A stretch of DNA of 64,000 bases from Saccharospirillum alexandrii. GTDB taxonomy: Bacteria; Pseudomonadota; Gammaproteobacteria; Pseudomonadales; Natronospirillaceae. A program made the translations under genes and the position numbers. The stretch spans positions 558,283 through 622,282 of the forward strand of contig NZ_RCIP01000002.1 of the NCBI RefSeq assembly GCF_004000275.1, in the 5' to 3' direction. Positions within the stretch are counted from its first letter, which is position 1; every line of letters begins with the position of its first letter. Positions 42,740-50,819 of the stretch are shown piece after piece. A model generated the notes under the pieces. The model was given only the letters and a program-made list of their open reading frames with translations. It ran no database searches and had not been told where the DNA came from.

Positions 42740-44521
42740 TTAAAACGCGAAGTGCGCTTCATCCAGTGCCATGGTGCTGTCGACACCGGCCAACATGCAG
42801 CCCTTATGACCGGCTGTACGTGGCAGAATGCGGTCGAAATAGAACTGGGCCGTGGTCAGCTTGGCCTGGTAAAAATCGACTTCATCGGTGCCAGCGGCCA
42901 GGGTTGCCTGAGCTTTTTCAGCCATCAGTGCCCAGTAGTACGCCAGCACAGCGTAGCCTGAGTACATCAGGTAATCGACCGCGGCACCGCCAACTTCCTC
43001 GCGGTTCTGCATGGCTTTCATGCCGATCTGCATGGTCAGGTCGCCCCACTCTTTGTTCAGCGTCGCCAGCTGTGTCACCATCGGTTTGATGGCTTCGTTC
43101 TCAGCGTTGGCCTTGCAGAACTTGTGCACGATCTTGGTGAAATTCTTCAGCGCTTCACCCTGAGTCATCAGCACTTTACGGCCGAGCAGGTCGAGTGCCT
43201 GAATACCCGTGGTGCCTTCATACAGCTGGGCAATGCGGTTATCGCGAACGATTTGCTCCATGCCCCACTCTTGAATGTAGCCATGACCACCGTAAACCTG
43301 CACACCGTGGTTAGCGGCTTCAGTTCCCACCTCGGTCAGGAAGGCCTTGGCAATCGGCGTCAGGAAGCTCAATAGATCGTCGGCTTCCTTCTTCTGCGCC
43401 TCGTCTTTGCTGTATTTGACCAGATCGACCATTTGGCTGGCGTGCATCATCATCATGCGGCCGCCTTCGGCAAAGGCTTTCTGGGTCAGCAGCATGCGAC
43501 GCACATCGGGGTGAACAATGATCGGATCTGCCGGCTTTTCCGGTGCTTTCGGGCCGGTCAGGCTGCGCATCGCCAGGCGATCACGAGCATACGTCAGCGC
43601 GCCCTGGAAGGAGAGCTCGGCCGAAGCAACACCCTGCATTGCCGTACCCAGACGAGCAAAGTTCATAAAGGTGAACATGCACTTCAGGCCCTGGTTCGGC
43701 GGGCCGATCAGGAAGCCTTTTGCGCCATCGAAGTTCATCACGCAGGTGGCATTGCCGTGAATGCCCATCTTGTGCTCGATGGAGCCGCATTTGACATCAT
43801 TGCGGGTACCATCAGGCAGGACTTTCGGCACGATGAACAGCGAAATGCCTTTAGTGCCTTCCGGTGCGCCTGGCAGACGGGCCAGAACGATGTGGACGAT
43901 GTTCTCGGCCATATCGTGTTCGCCGGAAGAGATGAAAATCTTGGTGCCACTGATGGCGTAAGAGCCGTCGGCGTTTTCTTCGGCCTTGGATTTCAGCGTG
44001 CCCAGGTCAGACCCACAATGCGGTTCAGTCAGGCACATGGTACCGGTCCACTCGCCTGACACCAGCTTCGACAAGTAGACTTCTTTTTGCTCATCGGTAC
44101 CGTGCAATTCAATGGTATTCATTGCGCCATGCGACAGACCCGGGTACATGCCCCAGGCCCAGTTGGCGGTAGAGACCATTTCCGACACCACATTGCCCAC
44201 CGAGTCGGGCAGGCCCTGGCCGCCGAACTCAGTCGGTTGCGCCAGTGATGGCCAGCCGTTATCGACCCACTGCTGATAGGCCGCTTTAAAACCGGTTGGG
44301 GTGGTCACTTCACCGTCGTTCCAGGTGCAGCCTTCCTGATCGCCCACCTGATTCAAGGGTGACAGTACTTCTTCACAGAACTTGGCGGCTTCACCCATGA
44401 TGGCATCGACCATGTCGCGGGTAGCATCTTCGGCACCGATGGCCTGGTAGTGGGATTCTGCGTCAAGCATTTCATGCATAACGAATTGCAGATCGCGCAG
44501 GGGGGCTTTATAAGCTGGCAT
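42740..44521 (-). CDS. acyl-CoA dehydrogenase, DmdC/FadE5-like
   Basis: A paralogue of the previous gene, 593 residues. It begins MPAYKAPLRDLQFVMHEMLD. FAD/substrate motifs are CLTEPHCGSDLGTLKSKAEE near 160 and AISGTKIFISSGEHDMAENI near 190. The catalytic region is YEGTTGIQALDLLGRKV near 440. The frame opens at 44572, but the ATG at 44521 gives the family start. The promoter (TTGACT-17-TATGTT) overlaps a perfect palindrome like PsrA/fatty-acid operators, so acyl-CoA-responsive control is likely. The two paralogues form one minus-strand unit ending in a terminator. The substrate is probably a medium or long acyl-CoA, or a sulfur-containing acid. Confidence 0.93.
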   Translation of the reverse strand: MPAYKAPLRDLQFVMHEMLDAESHYQAIGAEDATRDMVDAIMGEAAKFCEEVLSPLNQVGDQEGCTWNDGEVTTPTGFKAAYQQWVDNGWPSLAQPTEFGGQGLPDSVGNVVSEMVSTANWAWGMYPGLSHGAMNTIELHGTDEQKEVYLSKLVSGEWTGTMCLTEPHCGSDLGTLKSKAEENADGSYAISGTKIFISSGEHDMAENIVHIVLARLPGAPEGTKGISLFIVPKVLPDGTRNDVKCGSIEHKMGIHGNATCVMNFDGAKGFLIGPPNQGLKCMFTFMNFARLGTAMQGVASAELSFQGALTYARDRLAMRSLTGPKAPEKPADPIIVHPDVRRMLLTQKAFAEGGRMMMMHASQMVDLVKYSKDEAQKKEADDLLSFLTPIAKAFLTEVGTEAANHGVQVYGGHGYIQEWGMEQIVRDNRIAQLYEGTTGIQALDLLGRKVLMTQGEALKNFTKIVHKFCKANAENEAIKPMVTQLATLNKEWGDLTMQIGMKAMQNREEVGGAAVDYLMYSGYAVLAYYWALMAEKAQATLAAGTDEVDFYQAKLTTAQFYFDRILPRTAGHKGCMLAGVDSTMALDEAHFAF

Positions 44522-44610
44522 TGTGTTCACCTCAACAGGGCCCGTAGGCGGTAAGCGGCCAGCGCGGTTCAACCAAAACGTAAGCGGGCGGAACCGAACC
44601 GACTTCAGTG

Positions 44611-44656
44611 TTCAAACGATCGTTTGAAACATACGTTCGCATTCAAACCAAGTCAA
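44611..44656 (-). promoter_or_regulatory. promoter with PsrA-like operator for the acyl-CoA dehydrogenase genes
   Basis: On the minus strand TTGACT (44656-44651), a 17-base spacer and TATGTT (44633-44628) form a good sigma-70 promoter. The perfect 18-base palindrome TTCAAACGATCGTTTGAA (44611-44628) overlaps the -10 end and start site. Its CAAAC-N4-GTTTG core matches the PsrA-type fatty-acid repressor motif known from pseudomonads. Confidence 0.72.
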
Positions 44657-45011
44657 GCGCCATTCGCACTGTGCTCACAGGTTCGGGCCCGGCCTGGGGT
44701 ATTGCTTCCTTTCCGGCATAAACTGTCTCATTCCTGTCGCGATTGACCCGGGAAATCACCGGCTTGCATCGCCGGGCTTCTTTACTTTTTAACGACATCC
44801 GGCGGTCTACCAGCCCGTATACGAGGGTCAATATAAACTGGTTTGACGGAATATTTTGCGTGAGACACCCAGATTTGCTTAACAAACCGCCGGATGAGCC
44901 AGATGCGTATCTAGGGGGCAGTTCGATCTGTCGAGTGCAGATCCTAACCTTAAAATCGCCGGATACCGATTATCCCGCGAACCGATAACGCACGACAGGA
45001 GCTTTACTGAT
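44657..45011. other. intergenic stretch before the FAS1 gene
   Basis: No gene recognised. Short open frames on both strands look like chance. An AGGAGC ribosome site lies just before the FAS1 start. Confidence 0.5.
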
Positions 45012-45494
45012 ATGAATTTGATCAAACGCGCAACCATTACCCTGGCTTCCGTAGTCTTCGCAGCAACGGCGTTTGCAGGCGCTCACATGGCCAGCAAAGA
45101 CATCGTTGAAACCGCCGTCGAAGCCGACGACTTCAACACCCTGGTAGCCGCTGTTCAGGCCGCTGGTCTGGTGGAGACGCTGCAGGGCGACGGACCGTTC
45201 ACAGTCTTTGCCCCGAACGATGCCGCCTTCGACAAGATCCCGAGCGCTACTCTGAACAGCCTGCTGGAAGATCCGGAAGCACTGGGCGCTATTCTCGGCT
45301 TGCACGTCGTGGCCGGTAAAGTCATGGCCGAGGACGTCGTAGGCCTGAGCAGCGCCGAAACCATTACCGGTGAAACCCTGACCATCGAAGTAATGGGCGG
45401 CAATGTCATGGTCAATGGCGCAACCGTGATCGCCACTGACATTGAAACTTCAAACGGTGTTATTCACGTGATCGACACTGTGATTACCGAGTGA
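45012..45494 (+). CDS. secreted fasciclin (FAS1) domain protein
   Basis: A 160-residue exported protein. A signal peptide ([16 protein letters not shown]) is followed by a single FAS1 domain: [20 protein letters not shown] near residue 33, the H1 motif [17 protein letters not shown] near 58, and [11 protein letters not shown] near 148 as the H2/closing motif. It probably sits in the periplasm or outside the cell. FAS1 domains mediate adhesion or protein contacts; the function in this organism is unknown. AGGAGC lies about eight bases upstream. It is a single-gene unit ending in a strong terminator. Confidence 0.93.
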   Translation: MNLIKRATITLASVVFAATAFAGAHMASKDIVETAVEADDFNTLVAAVQAAGLVETLQGDGPFTVFAPNDAAFDKIPSATLNSLLEDPEALGAILGLHVVAGKVMAEDVVGLSSAETITGETLTIEVMGGNVMVNGATVIATDIETSNGVIHVIDTVITE

Positions 45495-45522
45495 TCTGAT
45501 ATCTCTTTCAGCGTGATGCGTT

Positions 45523-45546
45523 AACGGGCTTCGGCCCGTTTTTTTT
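45523..45546 (+). terminator. terminator of the FAS1 gene
   Basis: Stem AACGGGC / GCCCGTT with a TTCG tetraloop and a T8 run, 29 bases after the stop. Confidence 0.93.
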
Positions 45547-45586
45547 GCTTCACTGTGACTCACCCCGAGCCTGACGAAGGGCCTGC

Positions 45587-46513
45587 TCAGTACTCCCGGC
45601 TCAAATCTACCGGGTACCGGGGCGGCTCGCCGGCCCTGACCTGGCGCAAGTTATCGATCGCCAGCCGAATGACATCCGACGGATCACTGATCGAGGCAAT
45701 GTGCGGCGTGACCCAGATGCTCGGATGTGACCAGAGCGGGCTCTGCGGTGGCAGCGGCTCTGTCTCGAACACATCCAGAATGGCGCCACTGAGCTGCCCG
45801 ACTTCAAGCGCAGGTATCAGATCATCTTCAGCCAGCGAGGCGCCTCTGCCCACATTCATGACGACAGGCTGGCGCTCGCACCGTGCCCAGAGTTCGCTGC
45901 CGAGCAGTCCACGAGTGGCAGAAGTCAGTGGCAATAAATTGATCAGATAATCCGCCCTGGCCAGCCCGGCATTCAAACCGGGCTTCCCGGTCAGGGATTC
46001 AACCCCGCGGAGTTGCTTCGGCGACTGGCTCCAGCCACTGACCCTGTAGCCCTGCACCACCAGTGCTTCTGCAACAGACTGGCCCAGCTCACCCAGCCCC
46101 AGAATCAGCACCTGCTCACCCCAGCGGCCATCATGCCAATCCCAGCGCTTTTCGTTGTGAGCCTGAACCAGTCGCGGCATATCCAGCTGCCAGTTGCTCA
46201 ACTGTGCACAGACATAACGCACCATCCGGTCTTTCAGAGACTGGCCCATAAAACGGGCCACTGGCCAGCCGGCCGGAAAACCCGCATCCAGCAAGTGATC
46301 CACTCCGGCGCCCCAGCTTTGCACCAGCTTCACCCCGGTATAAGCCGACCAGTCTCTGATTTGCGGCTTCCAGGCGAGCACCAGCTCAATGCTGGCCGGG
46401 TCATAGTCTTCACCCGGCAACCAGACGGGGTCGGAAATACCCAGTCGCTTAAAATCGGTTTTAATCGCATCGAGCCGGCTTTCGCTGCCGGTCATATCCA
46501 CCAGAATGGCCAT
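45587..46513 (-). CDS. glyoxylate/hydroxypyruvate reductase A-type 2-hydroxyacid dehydrogenase
   Basis: A 308-residue D-isomer-specific 2-hydroxyacid dehydrogenase of the GhrA type. The nucleotide-binding Rossmann motif is LGLGELGQSVAEALVVQGY near residue 136. The substrate-handling region NVGRGASLAEDDLIPALEVG near 225 and the catalytic-His segment PLWSHPSIWVTPHIAS near 260 are present. It reduces glyoxylate or hydroxypyruvate with NADPH in characterised relatives. It lies 46 bases downstream of nagB on the same strand and may share the nag transcript, although a role in GlcNAc use is not obvious. It is complete. Confidence 0.88.
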   Translation of the reverse strand: MAILVDMTGSESRLDAIKTDFKRLGISDPVWLPGEDYDPASIELVLAWKPQIRDWSAYTGVKLVQSWGAGVDHLLDAGFPAGWPVARFMGQSLKDRMVRYVCAQLSNWQLDMPRLVQAHNEKRWDWHDGRWGEQVLILGLGELGQSVAEALVVQGYRVSGWSQSPKQLRGVESLTGKPGLNAGLARADYLINLLPLTSATRGLLGSELWARCERQPVVMNVGRGASLAEDDLIPALEVGQLSGAILDVFETEPLPPQSPLWSHPSIWVTPHIASISDPSDVIRLAIDNLRQVRAGEPPRYPVDLSREY

Positions 46514-46559
46514 ACTGCATCTCTGTTATCGGAGTGAACTCGCTACCCTATCACAGAGT

Positions 46560-47342
46560 TCAAACGCCGGGCAGGCGCTGATTTTCCTGCTCGATGTACT
46601 GATAAAACGCCACATCTTCCAACTGACTGGCCGCTGCCCGGTCTAGCACCAGCGTGGCTTTGGGGTGCATCTGCAAGATAGACGCCGGGCACCGTGCCGC
46701 GAGCGGCCCCTCCACCGTCGCCCGCACCGCCGCTGCCTTGCCCTCACCGGTCGCCAGCAACAGAATCTGCCGCGCCTCCATAATGGTACCAATGCCCATG
46801 GTGATCGACAGATGCGGCTGAAACTCACCGGCTTCAAAAAAGCGTTGATTAGCCTTCACCGTATCCGGCGTCAGCGTTTTAACCCGGGTGCGCGACGCTA
46901 GGCTGGAGCTGGGTTCATTGAAACCGATGTGACCATTGCGACCGATGCCCAATAACTGCAAATCAATCCCGCCAGCGGCCTTAATCGCGGCTTCATACGC
47001 ATCGCAGGCGGCCAGCGGCTCCTCGGTAGCACCATCAGGAACGGCGGTATTGGCCAGATCAATATCCAGATGCCGAAACAAATGTTCATTCATAAAGTAG
47101 CGATAGCTTTGTAGGTGCGTACCGGCCAACCCTAGGTATTCATCCAGATTAAAGGTTCGGGCTTTGGCAAAACTCAGTTCGCCGCGTTGCACCCGTGCTA
47201 TCAATGCGTTGTACAACGCAATTGGGGTTGAGCCTGTGGCCAGGCCCAGTACCGAATCCGGCTTGTGTTTTAACTGATCCGCGAACCGGTCTGCGCCATA
47301 GTTGGCGACTTGCTCGGGTGTATCCAGAATTACGATTTGCAT
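46560..47342 (-). CDS. nagB: glucosamine-6-phosphate deaminase
   Basis: A cytoplasmic isomerase/deaminase that converts glucosamine-6-phosphate to fructose-6-phosphate and ammonia. It has 260 residues. Motifs: [17 protein letters not shown] near residue 33, [13 protein letters not shown] near 63 with the catalytic Asp, and [20 protein letters not shown] near 132 with the active-site His and Glu. The motif has RN where many have ND. Several residues at the C-terminus are shorter than in E. coli NagB, so the allosteric GlcNAc-6-P site may be absent. It follows nagA, with palindrome R3 in the 261-base gap. Confidence 0.93.
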   Translation of the reverse strand: MQIVILDTPEQVANYGADRFADQLKHKPDSVLGLATGSTPIALYNALIARVQRGELSFAKARTFNLDEYLGLAGTHLQSYRYFMNEHLFRHLDIDLANTAVPDGATEEPLAACDAYEAAIKAAGGIDLQLLGIGRNGHIGFNEPSSSLASRTRVKTLTPDTVKANQRFFEAGEFQPHLSITMGIGTIMEARQILLLATGEGKAAAVRATVEGPLAARCPASILQMHPKATLVLDRAAASQLEDVAFYQYIEQENQRLPGV

Positions 47343-47439
47343 ATCAACGACTCGAAAGATGATTAAATGAAATGTTTGATATGAGTTAGACAGATGCTAA
47401 GGGTTAGAAATTCGTACGGTTCAACCACTGACTATCCAA

Positions 47440-47546
47440 GGATCGCCGGGTGTGCCGACTGAAGGTCGTGAGACAGCATGGATGCTGTCTTCGAGCCCCC
47501 ACGGATGGGTTCACGGCGTACCTTCAGTCGGCATACCCGGCGATCC
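47440..47546. repeat. palindromic repeat copy R3
   Basis: A 107-base copy between nagA and nagB, reverse orientation. The 27-base arms (47440-47466 and 47520-47546) differ at one wobble position. At the inner end the usual GGGGT/ACCCC pair is replaced by AAGGT/ACCTT, a compensated double change. The core hairpin is GACAGCAT / ATGCTGTC. Confidence 0.88.
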
Positions 47547-47603
47547 GATCGGCGCAATAGGAATAGCAACCACCCAGCCAGATTTGGCCGCAGAATTTCG
47601 GAC

Positions 47604-48746
47604 TCATGGCACCAACCTAACACCAGCCCGCCAGAGCCCCTTCACGTTCATGGCGTCATCAAACCAGGTAACATCGGCTATGCGGCCCGGTCGCAAACTA
47701 CCGAAGCGGTCGTCTATGCCGAGGTATTCCGCCGGGTAGCGACTGGCCATGGCAATGGCTTCATCGACTGGCACCTGCAAGTGCTCGCAGCAATAGCGCA
47801 CCGCATCGACCAGGGAAATGGCGCTGCCGGCGAGTCGGCCCGCCGCATTGACCAGGCGACCATCGACTTCTGAAATCCACTCACCATAGAGCCGGAATTG
47901 CTTGTCGACCGATCCGATGGTCGCCATCGCATCGCTGACCAGATAGACCTTGCCTCTGGGCTTGGCTTTCAAGGCCAATCGCAAAGAGGCCGGGTGCACA
48001 TGAATGCCATCGGCGATCACGCCGCACCAGGTCTCATCACTGGCCAGAGCCGCTCCAACCACACCGGGTTCGCGACCGGTTTGCGGACGCATGGCATTGA
48101 ACAAATGAGTAAAGCCGGATAAGCCAGCATGGATGGCCGCGTTGACCTCATCAAACACCGCATTGGTATGGCCGGCGCTGACGCGCAAGCCCAGCGACGC
48201 CATGCGCTGGATATCCGCAACCGCCACCTGTTCTGGCGCCAGCGTCACAATGCCCGGAATGGTCGCCGCCCGTTCCAGCCACTCCCAGTCGGCTGCCTCC
48301 AGTTTGCGTAACTGATCCTGATGGTGCACCCCGTTGCGTTCATTGCTGAAAAACGGGCCTTCAACATGAATGCCCAGAATACCAAAATGCGGATCGGCAC
48401 TGGCCGCAATGGCGGCGTCTACCGCCTGCTCGGTCACCTTGCGGGTATCGGAAATTACGGTCGCAAGAATGCGCGCTACGCCTTTGCGGGCATGGCCTTC
48501 GGCCATCGTCTTCAGGGTCGATAAACTCGGGTCATTGTTCAACAGCGCGCCGCCGCCGCCATTGGCCTGCAGGTCCAGCAGACCCGGTGCCAGCAAGCCG
48601 CCTTGCAAGGATTCTGTAGCGTAATGCGAGGGGATGTCGCTTGGCGAAACCCGACCCACCAGGGTGTCGCCTTCAATCAGAAGCGCACTGGTACCCAGTC
48701 GTTCAAAACCGTCAAATACAGCGGGGGCAATTAATGCCGTATGCAT
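47604..48746 (-). CDS. nagA: N-acetylglucosamine-6-phosphate deacetylase
   Basis: A metal-dependent amidohydrolase that removes acetate from GlcNAc-6-phosphate, 380 residues. Motifs: GLLDLQANGGGGALLNND near residue 57, FGILGIHVEGPFFSNER near 122 (metal Glu), the metal-His regions RVSAGHTNAVFDEV near 190 and GFTHLFNAMRPQTGREPGVV near 211, and LVSDAMATIGS near 270 with the catalytic Asp. It is the third gene of nagK-nagR-nagA-nagB on the minus strand, 82 bases after the regulator. It appears complete. Confidence 0.94.
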   Translation of the reverse strand: MHTALIAPAVFDGFERLGTSALLIEGDTLVGRVSPSDIPSHYATESLQGGLLAPGLLDLQANGGGGALLNNDPSLSTLKTMAEGHARKGVARILATVISDTRKVTEQAVDAAIAASADPHFGILGIHVEGPFFSNERNGVHHQDQLRKLEAADWEWLERAATIPGIVTLAPEQVAVADIQRMASLGLRVSAGHTNAVFDEVNAAIHAGLSGFTHLFNAMRPQTGREPGVVGAALASDETWCGVIADGIHVHPASLRLALKAKPRGKVYLVSDAMATIGSVDKQFRLYGEWISEVDGRLVNAAGRLAGSAISLVDAVRYCCEHLQVPVDEAIAMASRYPAEYLGIDDRFGSLRPGRIADVTWFDDAMNVKGLWRAGVRLVP

Positions 48747-48828
48747 ACTCTGTCCTTCCTGGCCGAACCCGGTACAAACCCGGGTTAATGACGGAATGAT
48801 CGGTCTTGTTCCGGCCAGGCCAACAGGC

Positions 48829-49605
48829 TCAGGCCGGCATCGCCGATAATTCAGTCACAAAATCGTAGATGTCACCCCGGTACCAGGACCGGGTAAATTC
48901 CACCGGGCGGTTGCTGCCATCGAAGCCCTGGCGTTCGATGTACAGCACCGCATCACCCGGCGCGATGTTCAGATGCCGCGCCACTTCGGCATCGGCGTTG
49001 TGCGCAGTCATGGTTTGCAGGGCGCGAACCGGCCGGGCATTGGCTTCATCGAGCGCCTGATACAGCGACACGTTCACGTCCTTAGCGTCAGCAATGATGC
49101 TGCCGGGCACCGAGGCAATCTCGTAGGCCATGGGGGTTTCACTGGCAAAGCGCACCCGGGTGTAACGACCAACCCGGCTTCCGGGCGACAGATTCAGCGC
49201 CATGGCTTCGCGTGGTGAACTTTGCACCGTTATCCGGCTTACCCATTCCGACGAGGGCTCAAGGCCCCGGGTAATCATGTCTTCGGTAAAGCTGTTCAAA
49301 ACCGAGAGGTTCTTGTGAATCGACTTGCGTTCGCCTGAGGTCACTACCGTGCCCGCACCCTGGCGCTGGCGCAGCAACCCTTCGTTCACCAGAGCTTCAA
49401 TGGCCTTGCGAACGGTGACCCGGGAAACACCCAGCGCAACGGCCAGCTCACGCTGGGGCAATAAATAGTCGCCGTCTTTGAGTAAGCCTTCGTGAATGGC
49501 CTGGCTCAGGGAGCGGGACAATTGGGTGTAAAGCGACCCCGGGCGATCCGGGTTCGGGGTCAGAAAATCGATCAGATCCTGATCGTTAAGCGGTGCTGTG
49601 GCCAT
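48829..49605 (-). CDS. GntR/HutC-family regulator of amino-sugar genes
   Basis: A 258-residue regulator. The winged helix covers about residues 20-90 (YTQLSRSLSQAIHEGLLKDG, LAVALGVSRVTVRKAIEALV, NEGLLRQRQGAGTVV), and the UTRA ligand domain about 110-250 (ARHLNIAPGDAVLYIERQGF, RPVEFTRSWYRGDIYDFV). This architecture matches NagR/YvoA/DasR, which sense GlcNAc-6-P or GlcN-6-P. It overlaps nagK by one base and precedes nagA, so it is embedded in the genes it probably controls. Candidate sites are the shared GGTATTATATTGG sequences before the hexosaminidase and binding-protein genes. Confidence 0.9.
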   Translation of the reverse strand: MATAPLNDQDLIDFLTPNPDRPGSLYTQLSRSLSQAIHEGLLKDGDYLLPQRELAVALGVSRVTVRKAIEALVNEGLLRQRQGAGTVVTSGERKSIHKNLSVLNSFTEDMITRGLEPSSEWVSRITVQSSPREAMALNLSPGSRVGRYTRVRFASETPMAYEIASVPGSIIADAKDVNVSLYQALDEANARPVRALQTMTAHNADAEVARHLNIAPGDAVLYIERQGFDGSNRPVEFTRSWYRGDIYDFVTELSAMPA

Positions 49606-50486
49606 CAGTCGGGACTCCTCGTCTGGGCCAACCGCAATGCCCCGTCCAGTGCGTCGCCCTGCGCGGTGCGCAGCTGCAAACGATGCCGCTCTGCCAGCAA
49701 GGGGCTTACCCGGGCGGCCAGGCCGCCCATCACAACAAGTGGCTGGGGGGTCGGGCTCAGGGCGTCCAGCAGACGATTCAGGATATCGAGCTGGTCAGAG
49801 ACGATCTGGCGGGCAATGGGGTCGGCCTGGTCATACCAATTCATTACCAAAGGCGCCAGCTTACCATAATCGACGGACCTGGCCTTTTGGGCCCAACCAA
49901 TAAGACCACTGGCCGAATCATGGTGCAGCGCCCAGATTGCACGGGTCAGTTCAGTGCCTTCAATCAGGCCGTCCCGTTGCCAGAGAGCATGCCGCACGGC
50001 TTGCATACCCAGCCAAGCGCCACTGCCGCCGTCGTCCAGCGGAAAGCCCCAGCCAGAAACCTGACGCCACTGCCCTTGCTGGAACGACACACCAATCACG
50101 CCGGTGCCAACCACCAGCAAGGCACCGTCGTCACCGTCATGGGCGCCAACACAGGCAATCTGGCCGTCGTTCAATAACTGGAACCGGTCAAAGCCATGGG
50201 GTCGCGCCATAAACGCGGCCGCAGCAGACTCGATTTCAGAGCCCGCCAACCCGGCCACAACCACCAATCTTTTCCGGTCGGCCGGTTGCAGGCCACTGGC
50301 CTGTAATACACTGGCCGTAGCCTGATCAACAGAGGCCCAACTGGTCTCAACGCTCTGATACACGTTGGCACTGCCGGCACTGGCTTCAGCCAGCACCTGG
50401 CCATCGCCATCTGCCAGCCGAACCCGGCAGGAAGTCCCACCCCCGTCGATCCCCATAAAAAGAGGCGAACTCGTTGCGGTTGTCAT
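49605..50486 (-). CDS. nagK: N-acetylglucosamine/glucosamine kinase (BadF/BcrA ATPase fold)
   Basis: A 293-residue actin-fold kinase of the BadF/BadG/BcrA/D group. FMGIDGGGTSCRVRLADGDG near residue 10 is the phosphate-1 motif, VVGTGVIGVSFQQG near 125 the phosphate-2-like loop, and SGWGFPLDDGGSGAWLGMQA near 143 the characteristic NagK/GspK segment. VVMGGLAARV near 257 is the adenosine motif. It would phosphorylate GlcNAc released from chitobiose in the cytoplasm before NagA. It is the first gene of the minus-strand nag operon and overlaps the regulator start. Whether it prefers GlcNAc or GlcN is not visible; context favours GlcNAc. Confidence 0.86.
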   Translation of the reverse strand: MTTATSSPLFMGIDGGGTSCRVRLADGDGQVLAEASAGSANVYQSVETSWASVDQATASVLQASGLQPADRKRLVVVAGLAGSEIESAAAAFMARPHGFDRFQLLNDGQIACVGAHDGDDGALLVVGTGVIGVSFQQGQWRQVSGWGFPLDDGGSGAWLGMQAVRHALWQRDGLIEGTELTRAIWALHHDSASGLIGWAQKARSVDYGKLAPLVMNWYDQADPIARQIVSDQLDILNRLLDALSPTPQPLVVMGGLAARVSPLLAERHRLQLRTAQGDALDGALRLAQTRSPD

Positions 50487-50519
50487 TTTCCGGCGCCTCC
50501 TTTTTTTGTGGCTTAATCC

Positions 50520-50632
50520 GTGCTGACTACCGGGTTGGCTTCTCCGGGGTCGGCGTGAACCCGTCCATGGGGCCTAGGCTTCGGCATTCATGCCTCAGAC
50601 TACCCCGGATAAGCCTACCCGGCAGTCAGCAC
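50520..50632. repeat. palindromic repeat copy R4
   Basis: A 113-base copy between the divergent nagK and hexosaminidase genes, forward orientation. The 31-base arms (50520-50550 and 50602-50632) match at 28 positions. Core GGGGTCGGCGTGAACCCGTC, then hairpin GGCAT / ATGCC. Confidence 0.87.
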
Positions 50633-50760
50633 TCGGTATGTCATCAATTTGGGCATTTAAAACCATTAATGACAGTCGTTCAGGTTACTTGTTGTTGCTA
50701 CTCTGATCTCAAGTTTTGACAGCATGGCGGTCAGAATTATTTCGGGCAAGAATACGACCT

Positions 50761-50792
50761 TTCACTGGCCATGACAATACCAATATAATACC
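50761..50792 (+). promoter_or_regulatory. hexosaminidase promoter with candidate NagR site
   Basis: TTCACT (50761-50766), 17-base spacer and a perfect TATAAT (50784-50789). The -10 lies inside ACCAATATAATACC (50779-50792), whose reverse complement contains the GGTATTATATTGG found before the binding-protein gene. Repression by the nag GntR protein would fit. Confidence 0.65.
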
Positions 50793-50819
50793 TTTATAAA
50801 AAACACCAAGGACTCAAAC

